Assembly: GCA_032717465.1 (NCBI GenBank)
Contig: CM064632.1
Location: 29,181,391 to 29,245,390, forward strand
Direction: 5' to 3'
Length of the DNA: 64,000 bases
Source of the DNA: Coenobita brevimanus
Lineage: Eukaryota; Arthropoda; Malacostraca; Decapoda; Coenobitidae
A program made the translations under genes and the position numbers. The notes below the pieces were generated by a model. It ran no database searches. It was not told where the DNA came from and saw only the letters and a list, made by a program, of their open reading frames with translations. Below are positions 47,370 to 59,049 of the stretch, piece after piece; within the stretch, counting starts at the first letter, position 1, and every line of letters starts with the position of its first letter.

Positions 47370-48097
47370 CTGCAGAAGAGAGGAGGGTGAGGCACAGGAG
47401 ACAGGGGGAAGAGGGAGAAGGGAGGAGAGAAATGAAGGAGAGAGAAGAGAGAAAAAGTGAGAAAGGTGAGAAAGAGGGAGAAGAGAGGAGAAGGAAAGAC
47501 ATGGAGGAGGGAGAAAAGAGGAGAAGGAAAGACATGGAGGAGGGAGAAGAGAGAAGAGAAAATGGTGTGGGAGAGGGAACAGGTGGAAGATGAAGAAGAG
47601 AGGAAGAAAGAAATGGAGGAGGAAGAAGAGAGAAGAGAGAGGGGTGAGAAAGAGGAGACAGGGGGAGGAGTAAGAAGAGAGGAGAAAGAGAGAAATGGAG
47701 GAGGAGAAAACTGAAGGTGGGAGGAGATAAATGCAGGAGAGAGTTGACAGAAATAGATGAAAAAGGAGAAAAATGGAGAAGCGAGAAGAAAGGAGGAGAG
47801 AAATGGCGGAGGGAGAAGAGAGGAGAACGAGAGAAAAAGAAAAGGGATAGGAAGGAGAAAAATGCAATAGCGGAGGCAAGAGATGGAGACCAGAGAGAAG
47901 AGCGAGAAACAGAAGTAAATGGGAAAGAGATAGAAAAGGAAGAAGAAAGGGAAAAGAGAAAGAAGAGAAAAAGAGAATGGGTGTGATGAGAAGGCAAGGG
48001 AAATAAGGTGAAACTGGAGAGAAAGAGAAATGATACGGAAGAGAGGGTGAGGGTAGGAAGCGAGGAAAAGGAGGGAAAAGGAGGCAGAAAAGAAAAC

Positions 48098-48160
<63 letters not shown>
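47370..48160. repeat. Homopurine tract ending in (GA)n
   Basis: About 800 bp almost free of pyrimidines on the plus strand (GAGAAGAGAGGAGAAGG), including a ~42-bp repeat AGACATGGAGGAGGGAGAAG near 47498 and 47530. GA run at 48102-48160. The 287- and 247-codon minus-strand frames are artefacts of composition. Confidence 0.92.
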
Positions 48161-48161
<1 letters not shown>

Positions 48162-48273
48162 GGGGAATGTTATAAAGACCGCAGGTGCTTTGGACTTACT
48201 CAAGACGGCCGAGTTTATTTTCAAGTGGAGTAAGCAGTGAGGGATTTAGAAAGTCCTAATCATGCGCGAGATA

Positions 48274-48277
<4 letters not shown>

Positions 48278-48313
<36 letters not shown>
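48278..48313. repeat. (CT)n microsatellite
   Basis: A CT run of about 36 bp, complementary to the GA run 120 bp upstream. Confidence 0.95.
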
Positions 48314-48315
<2 letters not shown>

Positions 48316-48789
48316 AGGCTTTGTATTTTACTCTAGCTAACTCCTGGAGATTTCAATTGTTTTTTTTCAGCTGCTTCTCCTTAACTTCTTGCGTTAATTC
48401 TCCTCCCACAAATGCTTCGATAAATCTCGGTCTTACTTCTGCTATTGTCTTACGATTTTATCCTGATATTCCTTTCAGTCTTGGCGCATCCACAACTTAA
48501 AGGTCTTGGTTGGCAGGAACGTCTAAGGCTTTCATTCAGCTGGCCGTCCTAATCTTCCAAGAACCCGAAGGGGAAAAAAAAATCACTGTTTCCTATTTTA
48601 CTGCACTGGGTAATTTTTAAACTGTTCTTATAATATTCCATGAAGCCATTTTTTTTTTACTTCCAGCTAACACGAGGGAATTTAATTTTTCCATTATTTT
48701 TTCCTAATCTGTCACATCCACTACGAAAAGTCTTGAATTTTTTTTTAGTATCAGCTAACGAATCACGGTTTTATACAGCTGTTCTTATA

Positions 48790-48945
48790 TATAATTATAT
48801 ATATAAGCAGACGATTTTATTGACCCATTCTCATATATAATTCCAACTACAGACAAACGATTTCATTCACTGACGATTTTATTCAGCTATTCTCATACAT
48901 AATTCCAACTACAGACAGACGATTTCATTCAGCTGTTCTTCTACA
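48790..48945 (-). repeat. Motif E tandem cluster (~65-bp units)
   Basis: AGACGATTTTATTGACCC, AACGATTTCATTCA, TGACGATTTTATTCAGCTAT and AGACGATTTCATTCAGCTGT lie within 150 bp, separated by CATATATAATTCCAACTACA. A local expansion of motif E. Confidence 0.8.
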
Positions 48946-49099
48946 CTCTTCCGTGTATTCAAAAATGGTACCACAGACAGCAGTTCCGTATTTAATTCAG
49001 GCTAATGGCCACCTGTTTCAATCAGAAAAAAACAAACTGAAAACGATTTCCCTTTCCTGATACAGATATAAAAAAATACTGTTTTATATTTTATTTAGG

Positions 49100-49595
49100 T
49101 AAGGCAAGACTATATTAACATCATATTCTAGTGTTAATATATTGTTCCATCGCAGCTCTGGGGGACAGACGGCAGTTCTAGGTCACATTTATATAGCACT
49201 TCTTCGTTACTACCTTCATATTTGATGTTAATCTCTTGTTTCCTCGCAGCTTTCTAATGGAGATAGAGCAAATTTAGGTCGTCTCCATAGTACTTCTTTG
49301 TGACTAGCATCATATTCTAGTGTTCATTTACCGTAACATCGCAGCATTCAAGAAGGAGAGATGACAATTTTAGGTCGATATCATTGCACTTCTTCATGAC
49401 TAGCTGTTAATCCATTGTTACATCCCAGCTTTAGTGTTGGAGAGATGACAATTTCAGTCGTTTCCATTGCTCCTCTTCGTGACTAGCATCATTCTCGTGT
49501 TAATCTATTACTACTCTGCAGCATTCGAGATGCAGAGATGGATTAAGGTCATGTTTATATAGCACTTCTTCGTGACTACTCAAAGGTCGTGCTGA
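49100..49595 (-). repeat. Tandem array of an internal MITE-A segment, 5 units of ~90-98 bp
   Basis: Each unit carries CTTCTTCGTGACTAGCATC, ATATTCTAGTGTTAATC, a CAGC(A/T)TTC block and GACAATTTTAGGTC, in the order of the inverted MITE-A interior. Outer terminal sequences are absent between units, so the interior alone was amplified. The units differ by 15-25%, so the array is old. Confidence 0.85.
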
Positions 49596-49928
49596 TGTAT
49601 AACCTAAGCTAAACTAGGGTAACGAAGGCTTGGTTATATTTTCTTCACTCATACAGCAAACAGACATTTCAAAATCAAACCTGAATGAACATTAAAGTGA
49701 CCAAGCACAAATAATTTATCCCCTTCACTCTGATTACACATGTTGTTGTCAAAGCTATGCAACATCCAGGTAATTTAATTTACTCATGAGAGACTTTTAC
49801 GTGTGAAAGAGTAAATGAAAGTCGTACCTAACGCCTCCAGGTAGAAAAATATAACTTGATCTGAAAAAATCGCCTTGTTACAGCAAAAATGAAGGATGAA
49901 ATACGTCTCAAGAATAAAATGGTTAGGT

Positions 49929-50075
49929 CGCTACTCTCACAGGTTAAGGAAGCTCCCTAACACCTCTTCCTAAGCGATTTACTTTGCTCATTACACACTG
50001 CCGTCTTCTTCTAGTTACTTACATCACTCTAGTATCACCATACTACGCACGAATAACGTACAAGACGATCTCAGC
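49929..50075. mobile_element. MITE-B copy 10, left half only
   Basis: CTACTCTCACAGGTTAAGGA, AGCTCCCTAACACCTCTTCC and AAGCGATTTACTTTGCTCAT match the left arm closely. The right arm is missing. Confidence 0.68.
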
Positions 50076-50135
50076 CGGCCTCATCCCCCATCTTTGTTTT
50101 TTCCTCTCGTTCACCTGATTCACTTCTTGTCATTA

Positions 50136-50138
<3 letters not shown>

Positions 50139-50204
<66 letters not shown>
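50139..50204. repeat. (CT)n microsatellite
   Basis: A perfect CT run of about 66 bp. The 50205-51050 interval shows only one motif E-like site near 50714. Confidence 0.97.
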
Positions 50205-50209
<5 letters not shown>

Positions 50210-51052
50210 ATACAGCACTAGGCCACAATAAAACACTGCCAACTTGATCACAGTGTAAATTTCCATCGCCACTCAGTCTCCAAAGTGACGACCTCAAAGG
50301 ACACTATTCTCACTGCGTCATAATGGCCTGTAACTGGGAACAATAAGTATCCCTCTAACGACCTAGGAAATCTTGTCTAATGATTTTTTTTACAAGTTGC
50401 CTCTTGTAATTTCGACGTTAAAAAGCCACCACTAAATAAATATATTAGCCTATTCATTAACACTCTAGCGACGGAAATATTTAGCTTCTTATTTCCTCTA
50501 CCGCTACATGATTTCATTCGTATTAGGAATGGCTGTCAAAGGCTGCCATTTCCACCGCTCTAATCGGGTAAACGGGAAATAATGATGTCTCTGGCGATAA
50601 TTTTCCTTTTGATTCTTGCTAGCGCCACAGTTTTTTTTTTTCTTTTTAACTCTGGGAGAGATTAATAAGAATAAAGTCTCCATTAAAGTCCTCCAGCATA
50701 AAATGTCTTTAAAGCTAATAAAATAAGCAGGCGGTAACAAGAACAGAGCGAAGATGATGTCCTGGACTGAAGAGGTTAACTTATAGTATTAATCAGGGCT
50801 AATACAGGACTTGGGACGTGTACTGAAAAGCGATATTCTTTGGTGTTGCAATATACTGCATGTATAATAATGACCGCGATGCGACGCACTGCACTGATCT
50901 TATTATAATAATGTATCGTTTGTAATGGACATCATAGTTTGGAGTGATAATTATGCAAGTGGCAATTACCGATACGCTTAGGAGACAGTGATGACCAAAA
51001 CATAAATACGGATTCCCGCATACCTCTTCTGTACCAAGTATGTATTCAGAAC

Positions 51053-51054
<2 letters not shown>

Positions 51055-51126
<72 letters not shown>

Positions 51127-51234
51127 ATAAATGTGGATATGGAGACAGGACAACACGAGCATTGCTCAATTCCTGTATACTACAAATAGGTAAATACAAA
51201 TAGGTAAATACACACACACACACACACACACACA
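51055..51234. repeat. Two (CA)n tracts
   Basis: CA runs of 51055-51123 and about 51210-51234, separated by sequence containing a 14-bp direct repeat, TACAAATAGGTAAA. Confidence 0.96.
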
Positions 51235-51249
51235 TCGGGAAGAAAGGTA

Positions 51250-51580
51250 TGGAGGTTGAGACAAGAGGGAGGGTTGAGACAAGAGGGAGGATTGAGACAA
51301 CAGGGAGGGCTGAGAAAAGAAGGAGGGTTGAAACATGAGGAAGGGATGAAGCAAGAGGGAGGGTTGAGACAAGAGGGAGGGTTGAAACTAGAAGGAGGGT
51401 TGAGACGAGAGGGAGGGCTGAAACAAGAGGGAGAGTTGAGACAGAAGGGAGGGCTGAGACAAGAGGAAGGCTGAGAAAAGAGAGAGGGCTGAGATTAAAG
51501 AGAGGGTCGAAACAGGAGAGAGGGTTGAGACAAGAGGGAGGATTGAAACAAGGAGGAGGGTTGAGAAAAGAGGGAGGGAG
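51250..51580. repeat. 18-bp minisatellite (TTGAGACAAGAGGGAGGG)
   Basis: Unit starts at 51256, 51274 and 51292 show an 18-bp period; about 18 units with A/G substitutions. Purine-rich DNA continues to about 52070. The 384-codon minus-strand frame crossing this region is explained by unit length and composition. Confidence 0.92.
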
Positions 51581-52119
51581 GAGGTTACTGAGAAAAGCCA
51601 GCCGGATATAGAAGTGGTGGGAGCAATAAATGGAGGGCGAGGCAGCAAAAGTGGGTAGAAGTGGTGACCAATGAAGAAAGAGGATAGAGATGAGGGCACA
51701 AGGAAGAGAAAATTGAGTGGGGGAAAGGGGGAAGAAGGGGCGGGGGAGGGGAAGGGGAGAGGGAAAGAGAGTGGAAGAGGAGAAGCGGGAGGGAGAGGGG
51801 GAGAAGAGCAAGGAAGACAGGGCGAAGAGGGGAAGAGATGAGAGGGGGAGAAGGAGTGGAAGAAGGGAATAGACAGGAAGGCGGGTGGGCCAAGTCGTAT
51901 AGTCGGCACTCTGGGAAAGAAAAGAGATGGAATAGCAGCGAGGGAAGAGACTGAATGAGGAAGAACAGGAGAGAGGAGAGACTAGGAGGAGGAAGGACAG
52001 GAGAGAGGAGGGAATTGAAGGAGGAAGGAGAGAAACGAGAGGGGAGAGATGAGGAAGGGTATGAAATGAATAGGCGGCAGTGGCACTCTGGGTGGAAGTT
52101 AGGGCAGCCCAGGCCGCCT

Positions 52120-52779
52120 CACACCGCATCACACTTCAAGCTGAGAGGTCCTTGTGGCAAGAGTACTTACCCACTTTCCACAATATTACACTCACAATCA
52201 AAAGTCAACTTTCTACTCAAAATCTTAAAATGAGAGCCAGATTTATTCTTCACATACAACAAATGGTTCACACATTAACTGAGAATTTGTTTGGGGTGGG
52301 ATTATTTTCACTTCCTGTAGACTGATTCTTACACTCAGTCATAATTAAACGTGCATCATACTGCCTAACTGTAAAGGAAAAATTATGTAGTAGCCTGAGA
52401 GGCATGTTGAGAACAATTTTAAGATTTTTTTTTTTTTTTGTCACACTGAGAGCCACAATTATACACCAACTCTTTTAAACTAAGATCTGAGGCTCAAACG
52501 TTTTTTGGTTGTAGAAGTTATGTAATAAACTTATTTCTACACTGACAACCACAACAATCAAATACTGCCTTGTGCATCAAAATCACAACTACAATTTCCT
52601 GGTAAGCTGAAAATAACATCGAGCGAGACACACCACATCCTTCAGGTGGCTCATACTTTAAGCTGAGGGGTCACTGTAGAATAAATCACCAATAAGCTTA
52701 AGAGTACGTTTGAGAGCCACAAATAATAAAACAGCAATCAAATTCACTAATATATGAAGCTCCGAGGTCGTTTGTATTG

Positions 52780-52865
<86 letters not shown>

Positions 52866-53190
52866 TTATTTATTTTTAGGATTTCTACGTAACCTTAAAA
52901 CCCCTGAATCGGGAGACGTGTTATTCGGTTTATTTCGGATACAATAATACTGTCACAGCCTGGGAGAGACTTTTCGAGCTGGGGAGGATATGTATCTTTT
53001 GTTTTATCGCCTCAGTACAAGAGGTCTAATTAAATCTAAATAAAAGTGTTCGAGGTTGCAACAGTTAGCCACTACAAGACAACATCTACATGTAAAAGTT
53101 GAAATTACTCTGTCATCCTCTACAAGTTAGTTACACTAATCTAAATAGCTCATAGTTCAAGCAGAGAAGTCGTCTGGTTAAAATTATTAT
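52120..53190. repeat. Diverged copies of a TTCAAGCTGAGAGGTC block
   Basis: CACTTCAAGCTGAGAGGTCC (52132), AACTAAGATCTGAGGCTC (52479), TACTTTAAGCTGAGGGGTCA (52656) and AGTTCAAGCAGAGAAGTCG (53158) recur with GAGCCACAA(T/A) nearby. Probably remnants of one dispersed element; boundaries unclear. Confidence 0.4.
52784..52862. repeat. (TA)n microsatellite
   Basis: A TA tract with one TTTA interruption, followed by (TTTA)n. Confidence 0.96.
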
Positions 53191-53201
53191 CTTTGTATTC
53201 T

Positions 53202-53204
<3 letters not shown>

Positions 53205-53252
<48 letters not shown>
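53205..53252. repeat. (CA)n microsatellite
   Basis: A CA run of about 48 bp. Confidence 0.96.
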
Positions 53253-53254
<2 letters not shown>

Positions 53255-53429
53255 TTTTAAATCGAGGTATGAAACAAAAACCCATCGCCTAAAAGCAAGT
53301 CCAGCAATGCACTCTGGCCAGCACTGAAAAAGCTTAGGTGCAATAAAGAAAATTCCCCTCCACCCACCACTACTGCTACCATCTGTCTCAAGCTACACTA
53401 CCACACATCTCCACAACTCCAAGCAAATG

Positions 53430-53960
53430 TGACCACCAGCACAACCACCACCACAACCACAACAACAATCAAAATCACAACAACATCCATCAATCACCAA
53501 CACCATTTCTACTACTACTACTATTACATTACACCAACAGAAACGCAATCACAACATCTACCAATCACCAATACCACCATACGATCACCAACACCACTAC
53601 CACAACAACAACAACAATCCCAGTATCCACCAATCGCCACCATTACCACCATCGCCACCAGTACCACAACAGCAACAACAATCACACAATAACTAGGCTA
53701 CTAATCACAACTACCATTACATAATCACCATTATTATCACCACTACATTCATCACGAATACCATCAAAATCACCACCACTACCACTATCACAATCACCAC
53801 AACCCCCATCATCACCAGCACAAAAACAACAATAATCCCAGACACCACCACCACCACCACTACCACCCACCACACTCGTGAGATCCCCGCCACTCTCTCC
53901 ACCATCATCATCACCACGCACTAAGCCCTCAATTGATAGATATAATCCCAGTTGTAAAAG
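53430..53960. repeat. ACC/ACA/ATC trinucleotide-rich tract
   Basis: Degenerate CACCACAACAACAATC-type triplet sequence with almost no G on the plus strand. Frames here are runs of T/I/H or of G/V/D on the other strand. Confidence 0.85.
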
Positions 53961-54171
53961 CCGTCCGCCACCTTCACTACCCATTGTACCTGCAACAATA
54001 AAAACATTACAAAACTGCAGTTTCCCTTAAAGCCTTTGTAACTCTTGAAAACTGGAAACAGTTGCTATTCTCCCGTACTAACAACAACAGTCGTGGCCGA
54101 GGTATCACCGTAAACGACAAAAATACGAGGAAAATAAAAGTCAGGCTCACGAACACTTACTTCCCCCCTTA

Positions 54172-54235
54172 AAAAAAAAAAAAAAAAAAAAAAAAGACTG
54201 ACACTAACAATCAGTGAAACAAGGAAATAACTTTT

Positions 54236-54268
<33 letters not shown>
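54172..54268. repeat. Two poly-A tracts
   Basis: A runs at about 54172-54195 and 54239-54267, 45 bp apart. They could be tails of retroposed sequence, but no source is recognisable. Confidence 0.85.
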
Positions 54269-54270
<2 letters not shown>

Positions 54271-54409
54271 CCAGCTTTTTTAGCCACCGACAAATGCAAC
54301 AATCAACAACACAACAGAAGCACAACTGCCGGCACGAACACACCCACATGCAGGAAGGACCACTCACAGGGAGCCACAGCCGCGCCCATCAACCGGACTA
54401 AGGGCAGAA

Positions 54410-54975
54410 TATTTGAGTTTGCCCTGTGACCTTGACCTTCGACAGAATATTCTCAAAACTGAATTACAGTACATCATTCTTGCCTAATCCTTAACCCTTC
54501 TGCCAACCTTGGTTCAAAATTGTCTGATCAAAACTGAGTTGACTGTCCGGCGACCTTGACCTTTAACCTTTCTTTGTAAACCTGATCTTTGACTAATTAA
54601 TTTCAAAATCGATTCTCTTCATCCTTGTTTTTACCCAAACTTTCCACAAACTTTGGTTCAAATCGGAGCAAAACTGCTTGAGTTATTTTGTTCAGGAGCA
54701 CAAACAGAGGTGGAACTCTGCCCTTGCCCTGTGACCTTGACCTTTGACTGATTGTTCCCAGAACTGAATCACTTAATTCTTGCCTTACTCTCCTTGTTTG
54801 GTCTAAGTCGAATGAAAACTGTTAATGCTGATTTTGCTAGGTCACCGTCTGACCTACCCTGTGGCCTTGACCCTTAGCCTGTTGTTCCGAAACCAACAAA
54901 CTGGTTAACTAGGTTATACGCTATTCCTCAACCCTTCCACCAAGTTTCGTTAATATCAGAGAAAAAACTGAGTCA
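54410..54975. repeat. TGACCTTGACC-type dispersed repeat array, copy 2
   Basis: About four units of 125-180 bp. Each has CCCTGTGACCTTGACCTT(T/C)GAC, then ATTCTTGCCTAA and CAAACTTTGGTTCAAATCGGA-like blocks. The minus strand of the units reads TCAAGGTCA, TCAAGGTCG, TCAAGGTCA and TCAAGGCCA (54427-54435, 54551-54559, 54732-54740, 54862-54870). These fit the YCAAGGYCR monomer site of FTZ-F1/ERR-class nuclear receptors. Ends in (CA)n. Confidence 0.78.
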
Positions 54976-54977
54976 AT

Positions 54978-54979
<2 letters not shown>

Positions 54980-55027
<48 letters not shown>
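54980..55027. repeat. (CA)n microsatellite
   Basis: A CA run of about 48 bp directly at the end of the TGACCTTGACC array. Confidence 0.96.
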
Positions 55028-55029
<2 letters not shown>

Positions 55030-55399
55030 TTTACTTCTTTTCGACCCATCTAAGCAGAAGAGCTTATTGGGTTGGGGAAGAAGACAGGCGTGGAGGGTGA
55101 AGGTAATAGGATCCTGGGCTTGTCTGGCTCAGCACGGACAGGATTACCCCGCGGCGCAGGGGTAAGGCTGTTAGGGGCAGGGGAGGGCGGGGGGGGGATG
55201 AGGCTGCATGATAAGCATCACGATTAGTGGAATTGAGGGAACGGTTCCGTTGGGCAAGGGCTGTGGTCGTGACAAAACGAAAACAGTGGTTGGCAACGGA
55301 AAGGGAGGGAAGGGAAAAATTAGGGCCTAGGTAGGGCAGAAAAGGGCTATGGCAGGAACGGAAAAGGGCTGCAGGGGAGAGGCACATGAAGGGGGGGGA

Positions 55400-55990
55400 G
55401 ACAAAGGGCTTTGGTGCAGCTGGGTTGTGGTGGAGAAAAAGAGGGCTGTTTTTAAGGACAAGAAAGGCTGTGGTATGAAACGGCAGGGACTGTGCTTGTG
55501 ACAGGTGTGGTGAAGGGCAAAGCTGTAGAGAAGGGGAGAGCTGAGGTGAAAGACAAAACTGTGGTGAAGGGGAGGACTGTGGTAAAGGACAAGGCTGTGG
55601 TGGAGATGGAGTGGACTATGGTGAAGGGCAAGGCTGTGGTGGAGAAGGGAGGGGTTGTGGTGAAGAGCAAGGATATGGTGGTGGCTTGGGAAAAGGGAGG
55701 AGATTGTGGCAGAAACTTATAGGAGTTCCTCGAAGCACATGGGTACGGCACAAGGCTAAATCTCTAAACTGGAGCAGGGAATGAGACTGACTGATCTGGA
55801 GGTCGACCACAGAGATATTAGGAAGTGTTGTGGCGGGTATGGGCTGTGATGGAGACAAAAATAAGGGCTGTTTTTAGGGACGAGAAGGGCTGAGGTAACA
55901 GACAGAAAACTGTGGTAGAGGCGAGTTGTGGTAAAGACGAGTTCTGGAAGAGATGGGCTGTGGAACAGACAGAATTTAGGCTGTGGTGGA
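55400..55990. repeat. Purine-rich 18-21 bp repeat (AAGGCTGTGGTG)
   Basis: GTGAAGGGCAAGGCTGTGGT-like units repeat from about 55500 to 55700. A larger block (GGGCTGTTTTTAAGGACAAG near 55444, GGGCTGTTTTTAGGGACGAG near 55864) is duplicated about 420 bp apart. Confidence 0.75.
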
Positions 55991-57457
55991 CACTAACAGA
56001 TTTACCCCGCGGTACAAAGGTATAACTACTGGAGGAGGAGGAGGAGGATATATGATGAAGATGAATGAGACTGAGAGACAATAAACGCAAACAGGATTAT
56101 TCTAAGCAAACGATAATTATGGCGATGATGTTGACGACGACAAGGATTAAGATCATGACAATGCAAAGGAGAAGCAATGATAAAGATTAAAAAAAAGTGT
56201 AGTAATCTATATTTGAATAACAGGAAACATGAAAGCTGTACACGATCAAATCCCTCGGAGAAGCGAGTATAAAGGCACACACACAATGAAGGTGGGAAGG
56301 AGGTGCAGGGCAAGAGCGAGTAGGCGGACAGAGTAACGAAGGAAGACATAAACGGTGACAATGGCAGTAGGAAGCAGTGGTGGTGAGATATCGAGGGCGA
56401 GAGAGAGCCGCTGGGAAAAGAAAGCTGTGGCTGCCAGTTGGTGGAAAGAATGGCCCGTTTCCTTTGTGGGAGAGATTGTCGGGCAAGACACAAGAACAAG
56501 AAACCAAGAGAACACACAAAATACTCGTAACACCTCGTTTGACTCGATCACTACCAGACGTCGACTCTCAATAAAATCACCTTACAACAACAACAACAAA
56601 ATCAAAAGTGCGTCATCATGTTGACGAACTTAACACTAACACCAAATTCCTTCACAATGCAGTAATAAACTACTGAAAGAGAAAACCATGGAAGAAAGAT
56701 AATAAATATATGCGTTTTTCACATGTAGTTACAAACCGAGTATGACTGACTGTGCTTAGGAGGACTGCTGAGTCACAAGTCTTGCCGATGCCCAAAGTCT
56801 GGTATATCATACAAAAAGAAACGTGAGATCAGGCACAATGCTCTTTACTTAGAACCTATTTAAACTTAATACTACCTGTCGCTGGGCAAAATGGTCCCAC
56901 CAACATGGATGTATGTATGGTTTAAAATCACCTTTGGCATAACTATCGTTACAAAATATACTCCTTCACTCACGAATGATCTTGGATGTAAACTAAATTT
57001 ATCTGTTTTATGCCTCATTAATGCTATCACAAGCGACTCTCTCGGATCTAAAATATTCACACTGGCGGCACTGTTTTCTCCAACATAAATCCCCTAACTG
57101 ATGCTCAGAATAAAAAATAAGAGTCATGGACAAGCGCTACAACAGTTTCCAAGTCCCGGCACAAACACGGCAGCAGGTAGTAACACAAGATGCCCTCCCT
57201 GTGAGAGACCATACTGGAGCGGAGGAAAACTTCTTGACGAAAAAAATGAGCTGCAAATAGTTTCCTGAGATCTAATGCATTTCATTTTCGTTAAAGTTGG
57301 TTTCCAGCTGACTCGGGATCCAGGTACAATCTTAGGGGTCGGAACTGGCTTGAGGTTCGGGTTCGTTTAAGGTCACTGTTCTTTGGGGGACATGGGTCAG
57401 ATGCATCTGGGTAAATAAAAAATAAACAAGCAAGTACGTAAATAAATGAAATTAATT

Positions 57458-57535
57458 CAGTACATACCATCGTTACGCCCAGCAACAGTTAAATAAAGCA
57501 GTACTTACCTGCAAAGAACAAAGAGATTATTAGTA
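57458..57535 (-). promoter_or_regulatory. Candidate recursive splice site (ratchet point) 2 with 41-nt recursive exon
   Basis: Minus strand: branch point TACTAAT (57535-57529), a pyrimidine-rich tract, then CAG|GTAAGTA with the junction between 57509 and 57508, and 41 nt later the donor GTATGTACTG (57467-57458). TACTAAT to AG spans 27 nt, exactly as at site 1. The 41 nt match site 1 at 31 of 41 positions and the second donor matches 10 of 10. All three frames of this 41-mer contain a stop, so it cannot be an ordinary coding exon. Confidence 0.5.
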
Positions 57536-57999
57536 CATAAAATAAAGACAGCCATTAATATGTGCAGGTTTGATCTTGAAATCAGACTAAAACTGCATAC
57601 GAATCCTTTCGATAATATATGAACTTATCCATTTTTGGGTAAGAAATCTTTTAAGCTTTATTGCTACATGCATACAAACAAATGCATACGTCATACAGAA
57701 ACTTTTAAGTAAGCTGCGGAACACATTAAAAAAAAAAAAAAAACAGTTTGCTCATGTGGGTTAAGAATGTTGGCCCCTATTAACAAAGAAAGTGCTTTAC
57801 TTATCAAAGAGACACTATGTGCTTTGTGTATGAGGAGTGTGACGTCTTAGGGCAATAATGTGGGAAATAAAGGACAGAGAAGAAGAACAGATATGACGTC
57901 ACTGATATAAGAATGACAAGGTGATATGTAATGCAAAACCAAGAGGAAGTTATTGTGTGTGCAGATTTAAGAAAACGATAGAAATTCAGATTTAGTTCT

Positions 58000-58047
58000 C
58001 TCTCTCTCTCTCACACACACATACACACATACACACACACACACACA
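58000..58047. repeat. (CT)n-(CA)n compound microsatellite
   Basis: A short CT run passes into a CA run with two T interruptions. Confidence 0.9.
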
Positions 58048-58321
58048 AGGTATTCTCTGATTATCTTCAGGGTTCATCAAGGCAAATTCCTCACCAACCC
58101 CCACCACCTCTCACCTCCCCATCCCATCCAGCTCTAGCCTGCCCCCCTCCCCCCCCCGGCACCAAAAAGCCCTCACTCTCCCAATTCCAAGACAGACGGG
58201 GAAAAGGGTAGGCCAGAGTGGCTTTCTTCTCGGGGCCTGAATGGATTTACAGTGTTCCCTCCTTCCCCGTCGCCTTACCACCTTCCCTTCCCCCCTGTGA
58301 CGCTTCCTCTATTCCCAGGGG

Positions 58322-58520
58322 GAGCAGGTGGTGCAGCGGTGGCATATCAAACTCGCAACTACAAGTTCCCAGGTTCGACTCTCCGCCTGGTCAGACTGTT
58401 GGACAAACCTTGTTTCTCCTTGTCCTTCTTCACCAAGCAGTACAACTGAGGAAACCTATATGTGAATTCGATACCACTGTGTCGTATTTTGGGGGAAACT
58501 GTGTCTTCGCAAAAACTGAC
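58322..58520 (+). mobile_element. tRNA-derived SINE-like element G
   Basis: GCAGGTGGTGCAGCGGTGG contains the A box TGGTGCAGCGG (near 58328). GGTTCGACTCT near 58373 is a near-perfect B box (GGTTCRANYCC). The spacing of about 45 bp suits polymerase III. Downstream, TGTCGTATTTTGGGGGAAAC and TCGCAAAAACTGACTCTCTG form the body. It does not fold as a complete tRNA because the anticodon arm is degenerate, so I call a SINE and not a tRNA gene. Confidence 0.6.
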
Positions 58521-58809
58521 TCTCTGCCCCAATAACACTAGCGTAGTTGATAAACATTAATTCCAAGCTTCCATCTTTCAATCTTCCTTTTCGCAACCCA
58601 ACAACACTACAGGTGAAGCGAGACAGAAAGTGGATCTAATGTTAGGGAGAAAGGGGCTGAGGGAGGGGGGTGGCTTGAACATTTTCTATGGTTTAAATGA
58701 TGACCTACTTCTCTGGATGTTTCAGAGACACTTCTCCTATTCTAAAAGTCTGTTGTTCCTATGGCTGATTCCAAGCTACCGTATCTGTTGAGTATCGATA
58801 CTAGCTAAG

Positions 58810-58911
<102 letters not shown>

Positions 58912-59049
58912 AACTTGCTTAGTCGTCCTGCTGGCTGAAGGGTGAGTATGGATGTGACATCACGGGTAGCGACGCAAACAACAGGCTAGGTAGGACATTG
59001 GAAGGGACTTGTGGAAGTGATTTCGTTGCCACCCACTGGTTAAGATCAT

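Noticed and set aside
47254..48224. 287- and 247-codon minus-strand open frames
   Set aside because: Homopurine/homopyrimidine composition plus a (GA)n tract; both frames overlap and are low-complexity.
49080..49105. TTTATTTAG|GTAAGGC as a plus-strand ratchet point
   Set aside because: No branch point or strong pyrimidine tract, and it lies at the edge of the MITE-A array; far weaker than the two minus-strand sites.
50978..52132. 384-codon minus-strand open frame
   Set aside because: Spans an 18-bp minisatellite, two (CA)n tracts and a purine tract; no recognisable protein segment.
58322..58390. Possible functional tRNA gene
   Set aside because: A and B boxes are good but the anticodon and acceptor arms do not pair; it fits a SINE head.
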